From: Ichthyophthirius multifiliis
Lineage: Eukaryota; Ciliophora; Oligohymenophorea; Hymenostomatida
NCBI RefSeq assembly: GCF_000220395.1
Contig: NW_004085979.1
Location: 40,565-104,564 of the forward strand
Direction: 5' to 3'
DNA: 64,000 nt
Part shown: in pieces, positions 12,401 through 24,700 of the stretch
Numbering within the stretch: position 1 is the first letter of the stretch
How the letters are laid out: every line of letters starts with the position of its first letter
Notes under the pieces: generated by a model
Databases searched by the model: none
What the model was told of the DNA's origin: nothing
Seen by the model: only the letters and a program-made list of their open reading frames with translations
Position numbers and translations under genes: made by a program

Positions 12401-15166
12401 AATTTCAACCGAGTCTCCATAGAAGGTAGAGCTTTTAAAAAGATTAAACTTTCTTGAATATAACTCTGGATAATAAAGATATTTATGTTATTAAAAATTA
12501 AACAAAATTATATTTGGGATATCTGAAAAAATAAATTAATGTTATAAATCTTAGTCGTCAGATTATATTAATATTGAGTTCTCTTTATTTGAAATTACAG
12601 TTAAGAAAATAAAGCAACTATCCAAAATTTTATTTTAATTAAGATTAGGACAGTTTTTTTGTAATTTTTATCCATCTATAGTAGTTGGGATATAATTTTA
12701 CAATTAAACCACTCCTTCTTCTATTTTATGAGGTTGTGTAATTTTTTAATCACAAGAAGCAAATACCTTCACCCCATTTTCTAATTCTATATCTCCTACC
12801 AATATTTTCTAAATAACAACTGAGTTATAAGATTTAACTGCTATTTTATAATATTGCTCTCCTTTTTTCAGTTACAATTATTATTATTATCCCATTTTTA
12901 AATTGCTATGAACTAAATTACTTGTTACAAAACTTAAAGTAAACTACAAATTTTATTACGACTTATTTTCTTTTGGTCTAACTATTCCATACATAGTTTT
13001 TTATTCATTTTCAAATTACCAGTATTTAATCTAGAAATTAATTTAATTAGAACTGGACATATATTAATGAGTATAATAAATATTATCCCCTACTTATATG
13101 TCAAAAGATCCAACAATAGGTTCCAAAATGACTTAAACACTTATAAAATCTAAATTTTCATTTTAGCTTTAATCATCATTATTTTTTTTATTAACCTAAA
13201 ATTGAAAATGAATTTCTTAATATTTATCTTTATCAAAATTAATTGTTTGACTTTAGTTTTCTAACAATTTATAATTCAGAACTTAATATTGTTTAATTCC
13301 TTTAGCCAAAAGACTATAAGAGCTGAAATTCGCATCACCCTAAACTCCTAAATAGATATATTTGGCAACTTGAAAATCACACTCTGATTTATAAACAACC
13401 AAATAATTCCAAAAAGACTTCTTTTAATTATTATTAATAGAAGGTTTACTTATAAGACAAGAAGCAAATAAACTCACTTATCCTTTCACATCTGAAATCT
13501 AAAAGCTCATTTCTTCCAATTCTTGATTATCTCCTACATAAATTTTATAATAATTAATTTTTCCGAGTTCAATTCCTTCATGGATTACCTAATCTTCTTT
13601 CAAAACAGTATGTTAGGCACTTGAGCTAACTAAAAGTGTATATCCGATTTAAATTTTATCATTATTAAAGACAGCAATCACATAATTACAAACATGTAAG
13701 CTATCTCCAAATTTAGTATTTCCACATTAAGTCGGATCATTTTCATAAATATATTTCAAAACATCTTTTTCGAACTTCGCCTGAATAATCTAATCCTCAG
13801 TTTTTGAAATTTTGCACGTTCCCTTATTATCAACACTGCATTTTTTCAATAATAAAATAGGTTTTCCCATATCTGCATTAATAGTAATAGTAAAATTAGA
13901 TACACTGCTTCCATATATAGCAAGTTTATACTCAATAATTTCATCTGGTAATAGTTTTCCCTTTTCCGGATAATCAAATCCTATTTTAAGCCTTCCTTAT
14001 GGAAAGAAACTTTTTAAAGTAAATAACGAAGAATCTGATTTACTTTAAACGCTAATATATAAATCTTTTCCAAAAGCCTTCATTTATTTTAATTAGTCTG
14101 CAGAAATAACTAACTTATCATCCATTTCTAATTCCGATTTCCATTCATATTCTTACACTTTATCAAATGGTCTATAATCTACAAAAAGATCCGGGTCTCC
14201 TGAGAACGGTATCAAACTAATAACTAAATTATTTTATAAAAAAAATGGAACATTCTTTTCTATTTCCTTACTAATTTACAATTAATACTTCATCTCTTTC
14301 GTTCCAATCATTGTAAATCCTGATACATTTTCAAAAACATCGATTTTTCGTACTTTTCCCCATCCAAAAGCCCTTATAGCGATAATAGCACCCTCGTGAG
14401 CTTCAATCATAGCTGTATAAACTGAAGGAGAAACGATATCGAACATTTATTTAGACTAAAAAATTACTCCCATACCTGCTCCTGAACCCCAGTTCAGTCC
14501 TATGGCATTATATGAATCCCTTGAAGGCACAGTGTCGCTATAGTTCATAAAAACATCAAATGTGTTTTTGGACTCTTGAGGATTAATAAGCTCAAATTCT
14601 ATAAAAATATGTTCTATTTCTTCATTTATATCTTCTTTATTTATAGAAAGTTTCACTAATTTGTTCAATATTAAATTCGGATTATCTATATTAAGTTTTT
14701 CTGTATCTTAAAATATAGCATATTTAGTATTATTTAATCTTAATTAGATAACGTTTATTTCTTCTTCGTATAAAGCCGTCAATTTAAATGAACAATTATT
14801 CGAACTGCACTTAATTGTTATATAAAAAGTCTGATCTTCTTTAATATCATTTGCATGAATGTAGCAGAAAGCAAAGCCATAAGACTTACATACATATTAA
14901 GATTTATCTAAATGCTATTGTGTTTTAGATACTTTTGATTCTGTATTTATATATATGTCAGGTTCGCTATCGTAGAAACGTCCTTCTGCTATTATTATTA
15001 AAAATGAGTCTGGAATTTTCTTTATTATGTGAATATCATAGTCGAGATGTCCATCTGAATTTTTCAAAAAACCGTTTAGAGATTAAGAGAATTCCATTTT
15101 TTAGGAAATGGAATGATTCAAAATTAAAAATATTATTAAAAATATTTATAGATTAAGTTTTGACAT
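9490..15166 (-). CDS. Very large type I membrane protein with signal peptide, ciliate-specific ectodomain
   Basis: Translation from ATG (15164-15166) begins MSKLNLQIFLIIFLILNHSIS, a clear signal peptide. It runs about 1780 residues to TGA (9490-9492). The ectodomain has several similar Cys-containing beta-rich blocks, with recurrent phrases such as GRFYDSEPDIYIN, SGDPDLFVDY and VQGDANFSSY. These look like bacterial-type pre-peptidase C-terminal (PPC-like) domains (the D-P-D-L/I-Y/F motif), an inference from pattern only. A single transmembrane helix (about 9650-9710, IPVIIIISVFLVVISITSALIYFI) is followed by a cytoplasmic tail of about 50 residues beginning with a basic stop-transfer (RKYKKVQKK). 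Introns are seen at 12173-12287, about 10998-11051 and about 10830-10890. The protein is likely at the plasma or alveolar membrane. Its function is unknown. Conserved YxxF-like sorting signals were not identified. Confidence 0.85.
12204..12265. repeat. Compound TA-rich microsatellite inside an intron
   Basis: Two long alternating TA tracts separated by a few bases make up most of the 115-base intron at 12173-12287 of the large type I membrane protein gene. Confidence 0.85.
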
Positions 15167-16114
15167 TTTTTATAAAGAATTATATTTTATTTAATTTAAA
15201 TATATAAATAAATATTTTAATTTATGTTTTATAAAAAGAAAATATAAATTATTTTATATTATATATACGATATAAATTTATATTAAAATTTTATTTTATT
15301 TTAGTTATGATTAATTTAGATTATTATACTTATAACATGTATTATAATATTACTATTATTATTTTTTTCAAGTTATAATTAAATTGAAATAAATAATTAT
15401 AATATATTAAGAAATTTAAAAAAAAAATAATAGAAAAGATAAAAATAATAATAAAAAAAATATATATATATATAAAAAATATAGGATATATAAGAAATAT
15501 ATGTTATTAAAAAAATAAATATAATATATAATAAGAGTTTTAAATAATTAAATTTTTAAATGTAAAATTTAAAATATATTATTTTTTATTATCAAAATTT
15601 AATTATATGTTAAAAAAAATTGCTATTTTAATATATATTAAATTAAATGAAACGGTATAAATATAAAATTTTAATTATAGATAAAACAAAAAAAATATAT
15701 ATGCATAAAATATATTTTTTTATTATATTTCTTTAATAAATATATATTATTTTTAATTATTTGAAATAAAAATAAAAATTAATTAAAAATAAATAAAAAA
15801 TATATTTAATTAAAATAACATATATAAAAATATATTTATTTATTAATTAATTTATTTATATTTATAAATATATATATATATATTATATATATTATATAAA
15901 AAAATATATAAATATATATTTATATTTCATTTATTTAATAAATATATATTACTTTTTTAATTTTTAAATCTATTATATATATTTATTATTTATAATAATT
16001 TTAATGTATTAAATATATTAATATATCTCATATATTTAATATTTTAAATATATTATATTTATTGATATTTTTTTTTATATATTTTATTGTTTAATAATAA
16101 ATAAATATTTAAAA
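15167..16114. other. Gene-free AT-rich stretch
   Basis: Almost pure A/T, with many short TATATA tracts (for example 15868-15920). No balanced reading frame is seen on either strand. Confidence 0.6.
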
Positions 16115-16600
16115 TCATTTATTTTATATCTTAAAGTTTTAATTATTTATCTGCATTTTTTTTTAATATTATCTATTTTTTTTTACAATTTTTTTAAGAA
16201 TATTTATGTTATTAAAATTTTCTTATTTTCTTCTCTTATAATTTTTATTTTTTTGTAATGCTTATGTTTTATAATAATCTACTTTTTCATAATTTTAATG
16301 ATAATTAATGTATTTTTTTTTCATTTATTTTCTTTAAATTAACATTCTTTATCATTTAAAAATTATTATTATTTTTGAAATCAAAACCATTTTTTCTTAA
16401 ATTTATTGTTTTATAGCATCTGAATTACACTATCTATTATAATTTTCCATATCTTTTACTAATTCGAATTATTTAATTAAATTTTCATACAATTTTCTTT
16501 TTTTATAAGTCTAATCTTTTTCATTATTTTTAAATATATCTCTATAAAAAATATAATTATTCCTTTATGTCCTATATAATAAGTCTAATTCTTAGAAATT
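16115..16600 (-). CDS. Possible coiled-coil exons, unrecognised
   Basis: A minus-strand frame reads QELDLLYRTQRNNY, EKDQTYKKRKLYENLIKQF and ELVKDMENYNRQ, with the Lys/Glu/Asn/Gln balance typical of coding sequence here. Later segments in another frame read EKVDYYKTQALQKNK and end at TGA (16115-16117). At least one intron or frame change must lie between. It directly follows the PKA-R relic on the same strand but does not continue the PKA-R fold. It may be an independent gene or a gene that has absorbed the relic. I do not recognise the family, and the borders are approximate. Confidence 0.35.
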
Positions 16601-16662
16601 TTTTCTAAAAAATATGTTTTTATACAAGTAAATTATTATAATTTTTTTAATTATATATATAT

Positions 16663-17069
16663 ACAATCTAATTCTCATTAATTTAAAAAATATAAAACAT
16701 CTTCATCCTCCCCCAATTTAACTATATAATCTCCTGATTTAATTTTTTTTCTTTCATTGAATTTATAACTATTTTACTCTATTTATCGTCTAATACTGAA
16801 AACATAAATGATAGTCATACACATGATTTTATTTTTGCGGCTTTTTGGCTTTAAGGTGAAATTAAAAAGGCTATTTTTTAATTAAATTGGCCAAATACTT
16901 CGGCAGATACAGATTTTATAACATTAGCGTATATTGCCTTGCTTTTTATATTTATTTCTAAATCATCTTTTTGATCTTCTGACCTACTTGGTTATTCTTC
17001 GATTATATTTGTTTTAGCTCACATATATTTATTTTGATTTATTTTTGTTATAAATAATTATTTATTCAT
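16663..17069 (-). pseudogene. Truncated PKA regulatory-subunit relic
   Basis: The translation carries the linker and the start of the first cyclic-nucleotide-binding domain of a cAMP-dependent kinase regulatory subunit: SVSAEVFGQFNQKIAF, then SFMFSVLDDKQSKIVIN, then IKSGDYIVKLGEDEDVLYF and ELDC. The frame starts at ATG 17067-17069 but is interrupted by in-frame TGA codons after KYM, after KSCV and after FLNQ. The last replaces the Gly expected before ELDC. A one-base shift is also needed in the A run after MKEKK. Homology stops at ELDC, so most of domain A and all of domain B, including the phosphate-binding cassettes, are missing. TGA is the stop codon in all neighbouring genes, so this copy should not make a working subunit. 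An assembly artefact is possible but would need several independent errors. Confidence 0.7.
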
Positions 17070-17243
17070 AATTTTAATATAATCTTTAATTAATATTTTG
17101 TAATTTTTTTTTTTTAATACATTAAAATATTAGGTATTAAATTGAATATATAAAATATTAAATTAATAAATTGATTATAATCATATTTTTATATGAAAAT
17201 TAAATTATTTATAATTATTTATATTTATATAAAAAGTTAATTG

Positions 17244-17283
<40 letters not shown>

Positions 17284-17466
17284 TATTATAATATTTAAAA
17301 ATCTATAATATTTTTTAAAAAATAAGATTTTTATTATATTTATTAATAAAAAAATAAAAATTATATTCAATATGTTATATTTGCATAATAAAAATAATTC
17401 TAAATAAAAAATAATACTTTCTTTTTTTTTTTTATTTTTATAAAAGATTATAAAACTAATCTAACT
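17070..17466. other. Gene-free spacer with TA microsatellite
   Basis: An alternating TA tract lies at about 17247-17280 and a T run near 17421-17433, within otherwise featureless A/T sequence upstream of the PKA-R relic and downstream of the OSCP gene. Confidence 0.6.
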
Positions 17467-18190
17467 TCAAAATGAAATTTTTATAATTTCGCCTTTAAGT
17501 TTATTAATACGAGACAAAAGTGAACAATCTAGGAAATTATTTCCGGAATACATTTAAAGTCCTCCTAAAATAGTAGGATCTACCTAATAAGTAACAGTAA
17601 ATTATACACCTTAATTACCTCTTTTTAATCCATCTTCAACTTTGTTTTTTATTCTTAATTTAATTCGTTTGCTGATATTATAGTAATAGATTCTTATTTA
17701 TTAAGAATTCTATAATATTCGATATATTTCTCGGCAGTTTTAGGTAAGCTATCTAGTCTTTTATTTTCTATTAATGTTTCTAAAAAATTATTTGTAACAT
17801 TTGTAAAACTATCTTATCCTAAACATTATAATATTTACCTTTATTCTGTTCTTTTTAAAGATACATTGTTCAAAAATGATTTAAAAACTTCACTTTCTTT
17901 ATATAAATCTAAAAAGTATTTCATATCTTCAGCTACTTTATTTAATAAATTCTATGAGCTTGCACTTGAAAATAATACACCTGCATATTTTCCTTAGATA
18001 CTATCTTCAACCTTATTTTTATTATTTTATTAAATAATGAATTATATTTATATTTATTTTTTACTTATGGTGGCTTGTTTCCTTCTATATTTGTTATTTC
18101 TTAATGTGATTATCCACCTGTTTAAAAGTTTTTGACTATAATATTGGAAAGATATTGATTTTTAGAAAATACTTTTCTAATAGAAATCAT
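17467..18190 (-). CDS. ATP5O: Mitochondrial ATP synthase OSCP/delta subunit
   Basis: OSCP links the F1 head to the peripheral stalk of mitochondrial ATP synthase. The N-terminus MISIRKVFSKNQYLSNIIVKNF is basic and amphipathic, as expected for mitochondrial import. IQGKYAGVLFSSAS and LYKESEVFKSFLNN are the usual N-terminal helical bundle. The C-terminal part FTVTYQVDPTILGGLQMY, ending SRINKLKGEIIKISF, is the family's most conserved block. The start is ATG 18188-18190 and the stop TGA 17467-17469. One 53-base intron lies at 18012-18064. The spliced length is one base short of a whole number of codons: the frame before KVEDGLKRG is restored by one additional A in the short A run near 17641-17646, so an assembly error is likely. 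The product would be about 223 residues, normal for the family. Confidence 0.88.
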
Positions 18191-18790
18191 ATTTTTTAAT
18201 TAATATTGTTTTTGTATAAAAAATACTATTTTTAATAAAATATATATTTTTTTTTTCCTTTAAATATTTTATTTTATTCTATATAAATTTTAATTATTAT
18301 ATTTATGAATAATTATAAATAGATCTTTATCAAATTTTAATTATATTTTTATTTTTTTACTTATAGGCACATTACTAAGAAAATAATAATTAGAAATAAT
18401 ATTTACCAATATAATGAAAACTTAAAATTTATAAATAAAATTTTTAATATAGTAATTTAATACAAAAAAAAAAAAAAAAAAGTACAAAAATTTCTGTCCA
18501 AATAATGTTTTTTATTTTATATTAAAAATAAATAATATTTAATAATCAACATAGCCATATTGAATTATAATTTCACAAAATTTATCTAAATTTTATTAAA
18601 ATATTAAACATAATTTATAATATTAATTACTTTTTATATTAAAAATTTTGTATCTAAAATATTGTTTATTTTATAAATTACATAAGAGAATAAAAAGTAT
18701 AATTATTTTTATAAGTTAAATAAGAGAATAAAATATTCATTTGTTTTTTTTACACTAATTTAGATATTTAATTAAATACGATATTAAAAT
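18191..18790. other. Divergent intergenic region between OSCP and the USP gene
   Basis: This is a shared upstream region for two divergently transcribed genes. A long A run is present at about 18463-18481. No further gene is seen, and promoter elements cannot be defined in this base composition. Confidence 0.5.
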
Positions 18791-21700
18791 ATGGATTAAA
18801 ATTTAAAGTATTTATAAAATGGTGTACATAATAATGATGATTAAAATATATAAAAAGAGATTTTTAATTAATTACAAATAAGCCAAAAAAAATTAAAACT
18901 TTTGGATTTATCTAAATTTTATTAACCTTTTTATTATGTTGATGTTTATTCAATTGGAAAATGGCAAGTAGGAAAAGTTATTGATATTGATTAGAAAGGA
19001 AAATTAAAAATTTAAATAAATTTATCAACTTAATATTATTAAAATAGAGAAGAAGTATTTATAATAAAAGCTTCAAAAATACATAATATAAAATTTAATT
19101 ATATTAAAAAATATTAAAACTTATTTTTTTATTTTAGTTTCATACTTATGATTCTAAAAATTTAGCACCTTTTAGAAAAAAAATAGAGATTAAATTATAT
19201 TCGTGTTCGATTCAAACTAATAATTCAATTAAAATATTATTTAAGTAAAAAAAATAAAAAAATCCTTTTTGATAATATTAATAAAGGAAATAGAAAAAAT
19301 GAATAATTTAATATAATCAGATTTATAAATTGATGATCCAAATTAAATTAACTAATATTTTAGAGGAACTTTGAATTTTATGATAGAAAAAATTCTAAAC
19401 TTAAATAATTTTATAATAAATAAAGATAACTAAGAAACAATAATTTACTTTTTTAAAAAATTCATCTAATTAACGAATAAATACATTCAAATACTACCCA
19501 AATATATACCTAATGTAAAAATTTCATTTTTTATCTTAAAAATTAAAATAAGAAATTAAATTAATAACAAAAGCATTTCTATATTTACAAATATTTTTAT
19601 TTTAAATAATTTATATTATTTTTTTAAAAAATATTAATATTTTTATTATTAAATTACTATAAAAATAATAATAATAATAAAAGTATATAAATGCTATGAA
19701 TATTGATATAGATTTGTTTATAGTTGATAGTTAAGTTGCTTTTGTAAGTTCATATTTTTAAATTTTCGATTCATTATAAAGTTTATTCGGAGGAATATAA
19801 AGAACATAGAAATTCTTTGTATTTAAAAAATAAAAATTTTAAAAAAATATATAATATATTTTTATTTCTAAATATACAAATATACAAATATACAAATATA
19901 TATATATAAATATAAAAATATATACATATATTTATATATTTATTAATATATATATTAATTTATTTTATTAATATATATAATTTAATTTATTTTTATTAAT
20001 ATATATAATTTAATATTCATTATTTTAAAAAATATCTAAAAAAAGTCTCAATTTAGATATGATGGATTAACCTAAACATATTTATCAACAAAAAATATTT
20101 AATATTTTTATGATATATAAGGATATGAAAATTTATTTAATTTAATATAATGTGAATACTAAGGCTATAAAACTCCATTTAATATAATTGAAAAAATAAG
20201 TTATTTAATGAAGTTTTCTTAAAATAGAATACCATTAGCAATACATGATAATTTATGTTTAGAGTACAAAAAAGTAAAATTTTTAAAAAATAAATAAAAA
20301 TTAAAAAAAACAAAAACAAGATTATATTGAAAAGAATACAAAAGATTTAAGATAAAGAAATAAAAGATATAAACTTATAACAAGTATCAAATATAATAAG
20401 AAGTTTAGATTCTATAAAAATAAAAAACATAGAAGGCCTTGATTAAAATGAGAATGAAATAAACGAGGCTTTATTTTTAACTAGAGTAATAAAATCCTAA
20501 TATCTTGAAAAAAAAATTGCTGCATTAATATTATTTAAAGAGCTTATAAAATCCTGCATGAATATAAAACATATATAGACATTAATAAAGGAAAATTAGT
20601 TAATTTAATATTTACTCATTGATAATTTCCATCCTGAAATTTTTAAAAGGTCAATTCCTTTATTAGTATCCACAATCGATAATCGCAATTTTTAATAAAT
20701 GGATGTCCTAATAAAAATTCTCCAAAATTAATATGATGTAGACTTAGTTTTAATTTATGAAGGTATTAATACTTTGACCTAATATTTGAATAGTGATTGT
20801 TTAAGTCTAATTATAGATTATATTTATTCGATTCCTTAAAATAAATATACTTAATAAACTTTAAATTTTATAAAATATTAGCTATTTAATTTATAGAAAT
20901 TACAAGCCAATAGTTCTTCTAGTAGTAAAAGGAATATTGGCTATAGTGAAAGTAATTAAGAAAATCCAGAAGCAAAAGCCTATTCTAATCTTTTGAACTT
21001 ATTAACTAAGCTTTATTGGGAAATTATTTAAGATTAAAACAAGTTAAATAATAAATTAATTGATTATGCTGTCGATTCTTTCATTTAAATTATTTCTTCT
21101 TCAAATTTTGCTTATTTTAGGGATAGTTGTTAGTAATAATGTATTAAAAATATTCAATAAAATGTACAAGTTTGTTAAAGTATAAAAATTCTAATTGAAA
21201 TTTTTAAAGCTTAAGGTAAATAATCATAATCATATTATTATTATACAAATAATTTTGGTTCGTAAAATTAATTTAACTTTCTAATAAAAAATGATAAAAA
21301 TATAAATTACTTTGAAATAGTTGCTCAAAACTTATGCACTTTATTACAAAATACAAAAGATTAAGTTCTAATTAATGATTAAAAACTGGAATAAGTATTT
21401 TTTTTATATATATTTTATTGTTTATACAAATAAATAAAATAAGATTATTATAGGAAAATATAATTTAAAATAACATATTTAAATAAGATTTTAATTTTTA
21501 ACTTTTATTCTGAATTATTCAGAAAATAAAAAAACTGTTTCTATAAACCATATAAGGAAATTATGGGAAAATATTATAACAGATAAATATGATATTTAAA
21601 TAAGAAGAATATTTTTAAAATGGATATGTGTAATAAATATTATACAATATATTTATTAATATTTAAACAAACAAAAAAGTAAAAAAGAAACAATTAAAAC

Positions 21701-24700
21701 AAAAAAATGATTTTTTCAAAACAATTAACATATTTTATTTTTGAAGAAATATTCTAAAATTAATAGTTAACAATTTTTTCTGAAATAGATTAAGATATTT
21801 TTACTTGTATTAAAAATTATTTTATAAATATAAACGAATAAGAAGATAATATTTAAATTAATTCGAAAGATAATAATATAATTTATTGCAAAAGTCAAAA
21901 TCAAATAGGAAAAGAACTATTTTGGAATATATTACAATTTTCTTAAAATTAAGATGTAATAAATTAAACAACAAAGTTATTAGTATATACAAGCTGTAGA
22001 AAATACAATCAATAATAAATAGATTTATAAAAACTATGGAATAAGTTTATGAAAAAATGTATTGAAAATTTTCAAACTACAAAAAGTTCAAGTTTCAAAG
22101 AAAAGCTTTTATATTTAATTTAATTATTTCTATAAGAGATTGAAGGGAGATATTATATTGGATAATAAAATATGAAAGTAATAGTTGTAATTGAATATAA
22201 TGGTAAACATAATTTTTATATGAAAAAAAAAAAAAGGTTTAAAAAGAAATTCAATTTCCCACTTAATGCCACTTTTTTATTTATTAAAAAATAAATTATT
22301 AATACATTTTAAATTACAAAAAACGATTTTTAAATTAAATTGCCTTTAATTATAGCTGATTAGGGATATTACATATACAAAAACTAATATGAAGATACTA
22401 ATTTATATGAAGTTCTTTAATATTAATATGATAAAAAAGAAATTTAAATATAAGTGGTTAATAGTGATAATGGAATAAACACAGTATAAAAAATTTATTA
22501 ATTATATATTAAATTAATATATCTATATAAATAATTTAAAATAAAGAATTTAAAAGAGTATTACTTAAACGAATTTAAAAATTAATTAATAAACAGTTAA
22601 GTATTTTTAGATATTTTATTTGATTCTCTTCAACAATAAACAGTAAAAAATATCAAAATATTTGAATATTCATGGAACATATTGTAAATATTACCAAAAA
22701 ACAAAGATATAGTTAATAAGATATCAAATATATAAGTAATTTTTTTGAAATAAAAATAAAATAAAACATATTTTTTCTTTTTAAAAAATAAATAAATAAA
22801 TTAAAGAATAATAGAAAGTTAAATTGGGAAGACTTTTTTTAAAATTAATAACTTTAAAAGTTACAATATTATTTATACATAATAAATAAAACGTTTTTGA
22901 ATTAATAATAATGGTGTATAAAATTCATAAATAAAGGTGGATTTTAACATTTAGTATAAATATATGCAACCTAAGGTGATAAAATAAATGAAAATTTAAT
23001 ATTTTTTTAACTTCTTGCTTAATTAATGTCATTTATTATAGAAACTTATTTAAATGAAGTTAGTAAATATTTTGGATAACTTTAAAGCTTTTAAAGTTTT
23101 ATAAAAGCAATAACAATATATACATTTAAATATATAAATGTAGTTTTGGAAACATAATATGAATAAGACGCACTTTATTTAAGAAAATTCATTTAATATG
23201 GATATAACTTAATTAATATTTGTTTATAATAAAATTCTGAAACTTTTTATGAACTTTAATAATAAAGCTTTATATAGACTATAATTATTAAATTGTTATT
23301 AAATAAATAAGATGAAACATTAAGATAATTATCAAGCGTATTTATAGAAAAATTAGTATATTAATTAAAAAAATAAAGGAATGTAATAGACTGTATAGAA
23401 CTATAATTCAATTAATTAATATTTGAGAACAATTAACTGATTATATCTGAATACTGTGATGTCTGTTTTTTTTTTACAATGTTTATTCAAAAATAATGTA
23501 AGATTTGTAAATAAACTATGTTTAAATGTAAATGAAATTTGATAAAAGTTTGCTTTTATTTAATTAAAATCTGTTAAAAAATGATGTTTGTATTAAATGT
23601 TTTAACTTGTTTTATATTTTTAATTTTTTATTTAAAATAATAAATAGAAGCTTAGTATTTCAAAGGAATTTTACTTATCTTTAAAAAGATAATAGAAATT
23701 GAAAATTCATTTATTGAAAAGTTGGTTTCGAATAATTAAATAATCTAAAATATAATTGAAAATTATCTATTTAGTGTAATATAAATAGAAAATAGTATTT
23801 TACAACCAAAATGTAAACATCAAGATATAAGAAATTTAATGTATAATCTTTTAATAATAATCCAATAATACTAAATTAAATAAAATATATAATCATATGA
23901 TATTTATGATTTTATTAAAAAATTTATTTAATAATCATTTTGGCGTATCAAATAGAAAATAAATTGGCAAATAAGAATAGAATAAGAATAATAAAACGAG
24001 TAAAATACAAATTAATTTGTTGGATTAAAAAATTTAGGAAGCACATGTTATATGAACTCATTAATATAATAATTATATATGATTAAAGTAATACTTATCA
24101 TTATTTTATTTTTTAACAAAATAAAAAAAAAAAAAAATAGGAATTTTCATAAAACCTTATGAAAGTAAAAATAGAAGATGATAATCTTTAAGAAAATGTA
24201 TTATTTTAATTAAACTAGCTTTTTAATAACTTAAATTATTCTTAAAAATAATACATAGAAGCAAAAGAATTTTGTTAAGCCTTCAAAGATTATTAAGGAA
24301 ATCCAATAAATGTGACTTAATAAATGGATGTAGATGAATTTTTTAATACTCTAATGGATAAACTAGAAACTATTCTACAAAGAAAAAATCAAGAAAACAT
24401 AATTAAAAACATTTTCGAAGGCTAACTTTCAAATGAATTAATAGGGGCTGATAATCCTTAGATAAAAACTTAACTAGAAAACAATACTTATACAAAAGAC
24501 AATAGTGAATAAGGATGCTCACACAAATCTGAAAGAAAAGAAGCTTTTCTTGTTTTGAGTTTACCTATAGAAAATAAAAGAACTCTAAATGAATGTTTAG
24601 AAAGCTTTGTTTAGGGAGAAATGCTTTCTGGTGATAATTAATATAAATGTGATAAGTGTTAAAAAAAAGTAAATACTTTGAAAAGATAATCAATAAAAAA

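Noticed and set aside
14456-14668. Minus-strand ORF of 70 residues as an independent gene
   Set aside because: It is one exon segment between two Gln (TAA/TAG) codons of the 9490-15166 membrane protein gene.
16663-17069. TGA decoded as Trp to rescue the PKA-R frame
   Set aside because: All neighbouring genes end at TGA, one TGA replaces a conserved Gly, and a frameshift would remain.
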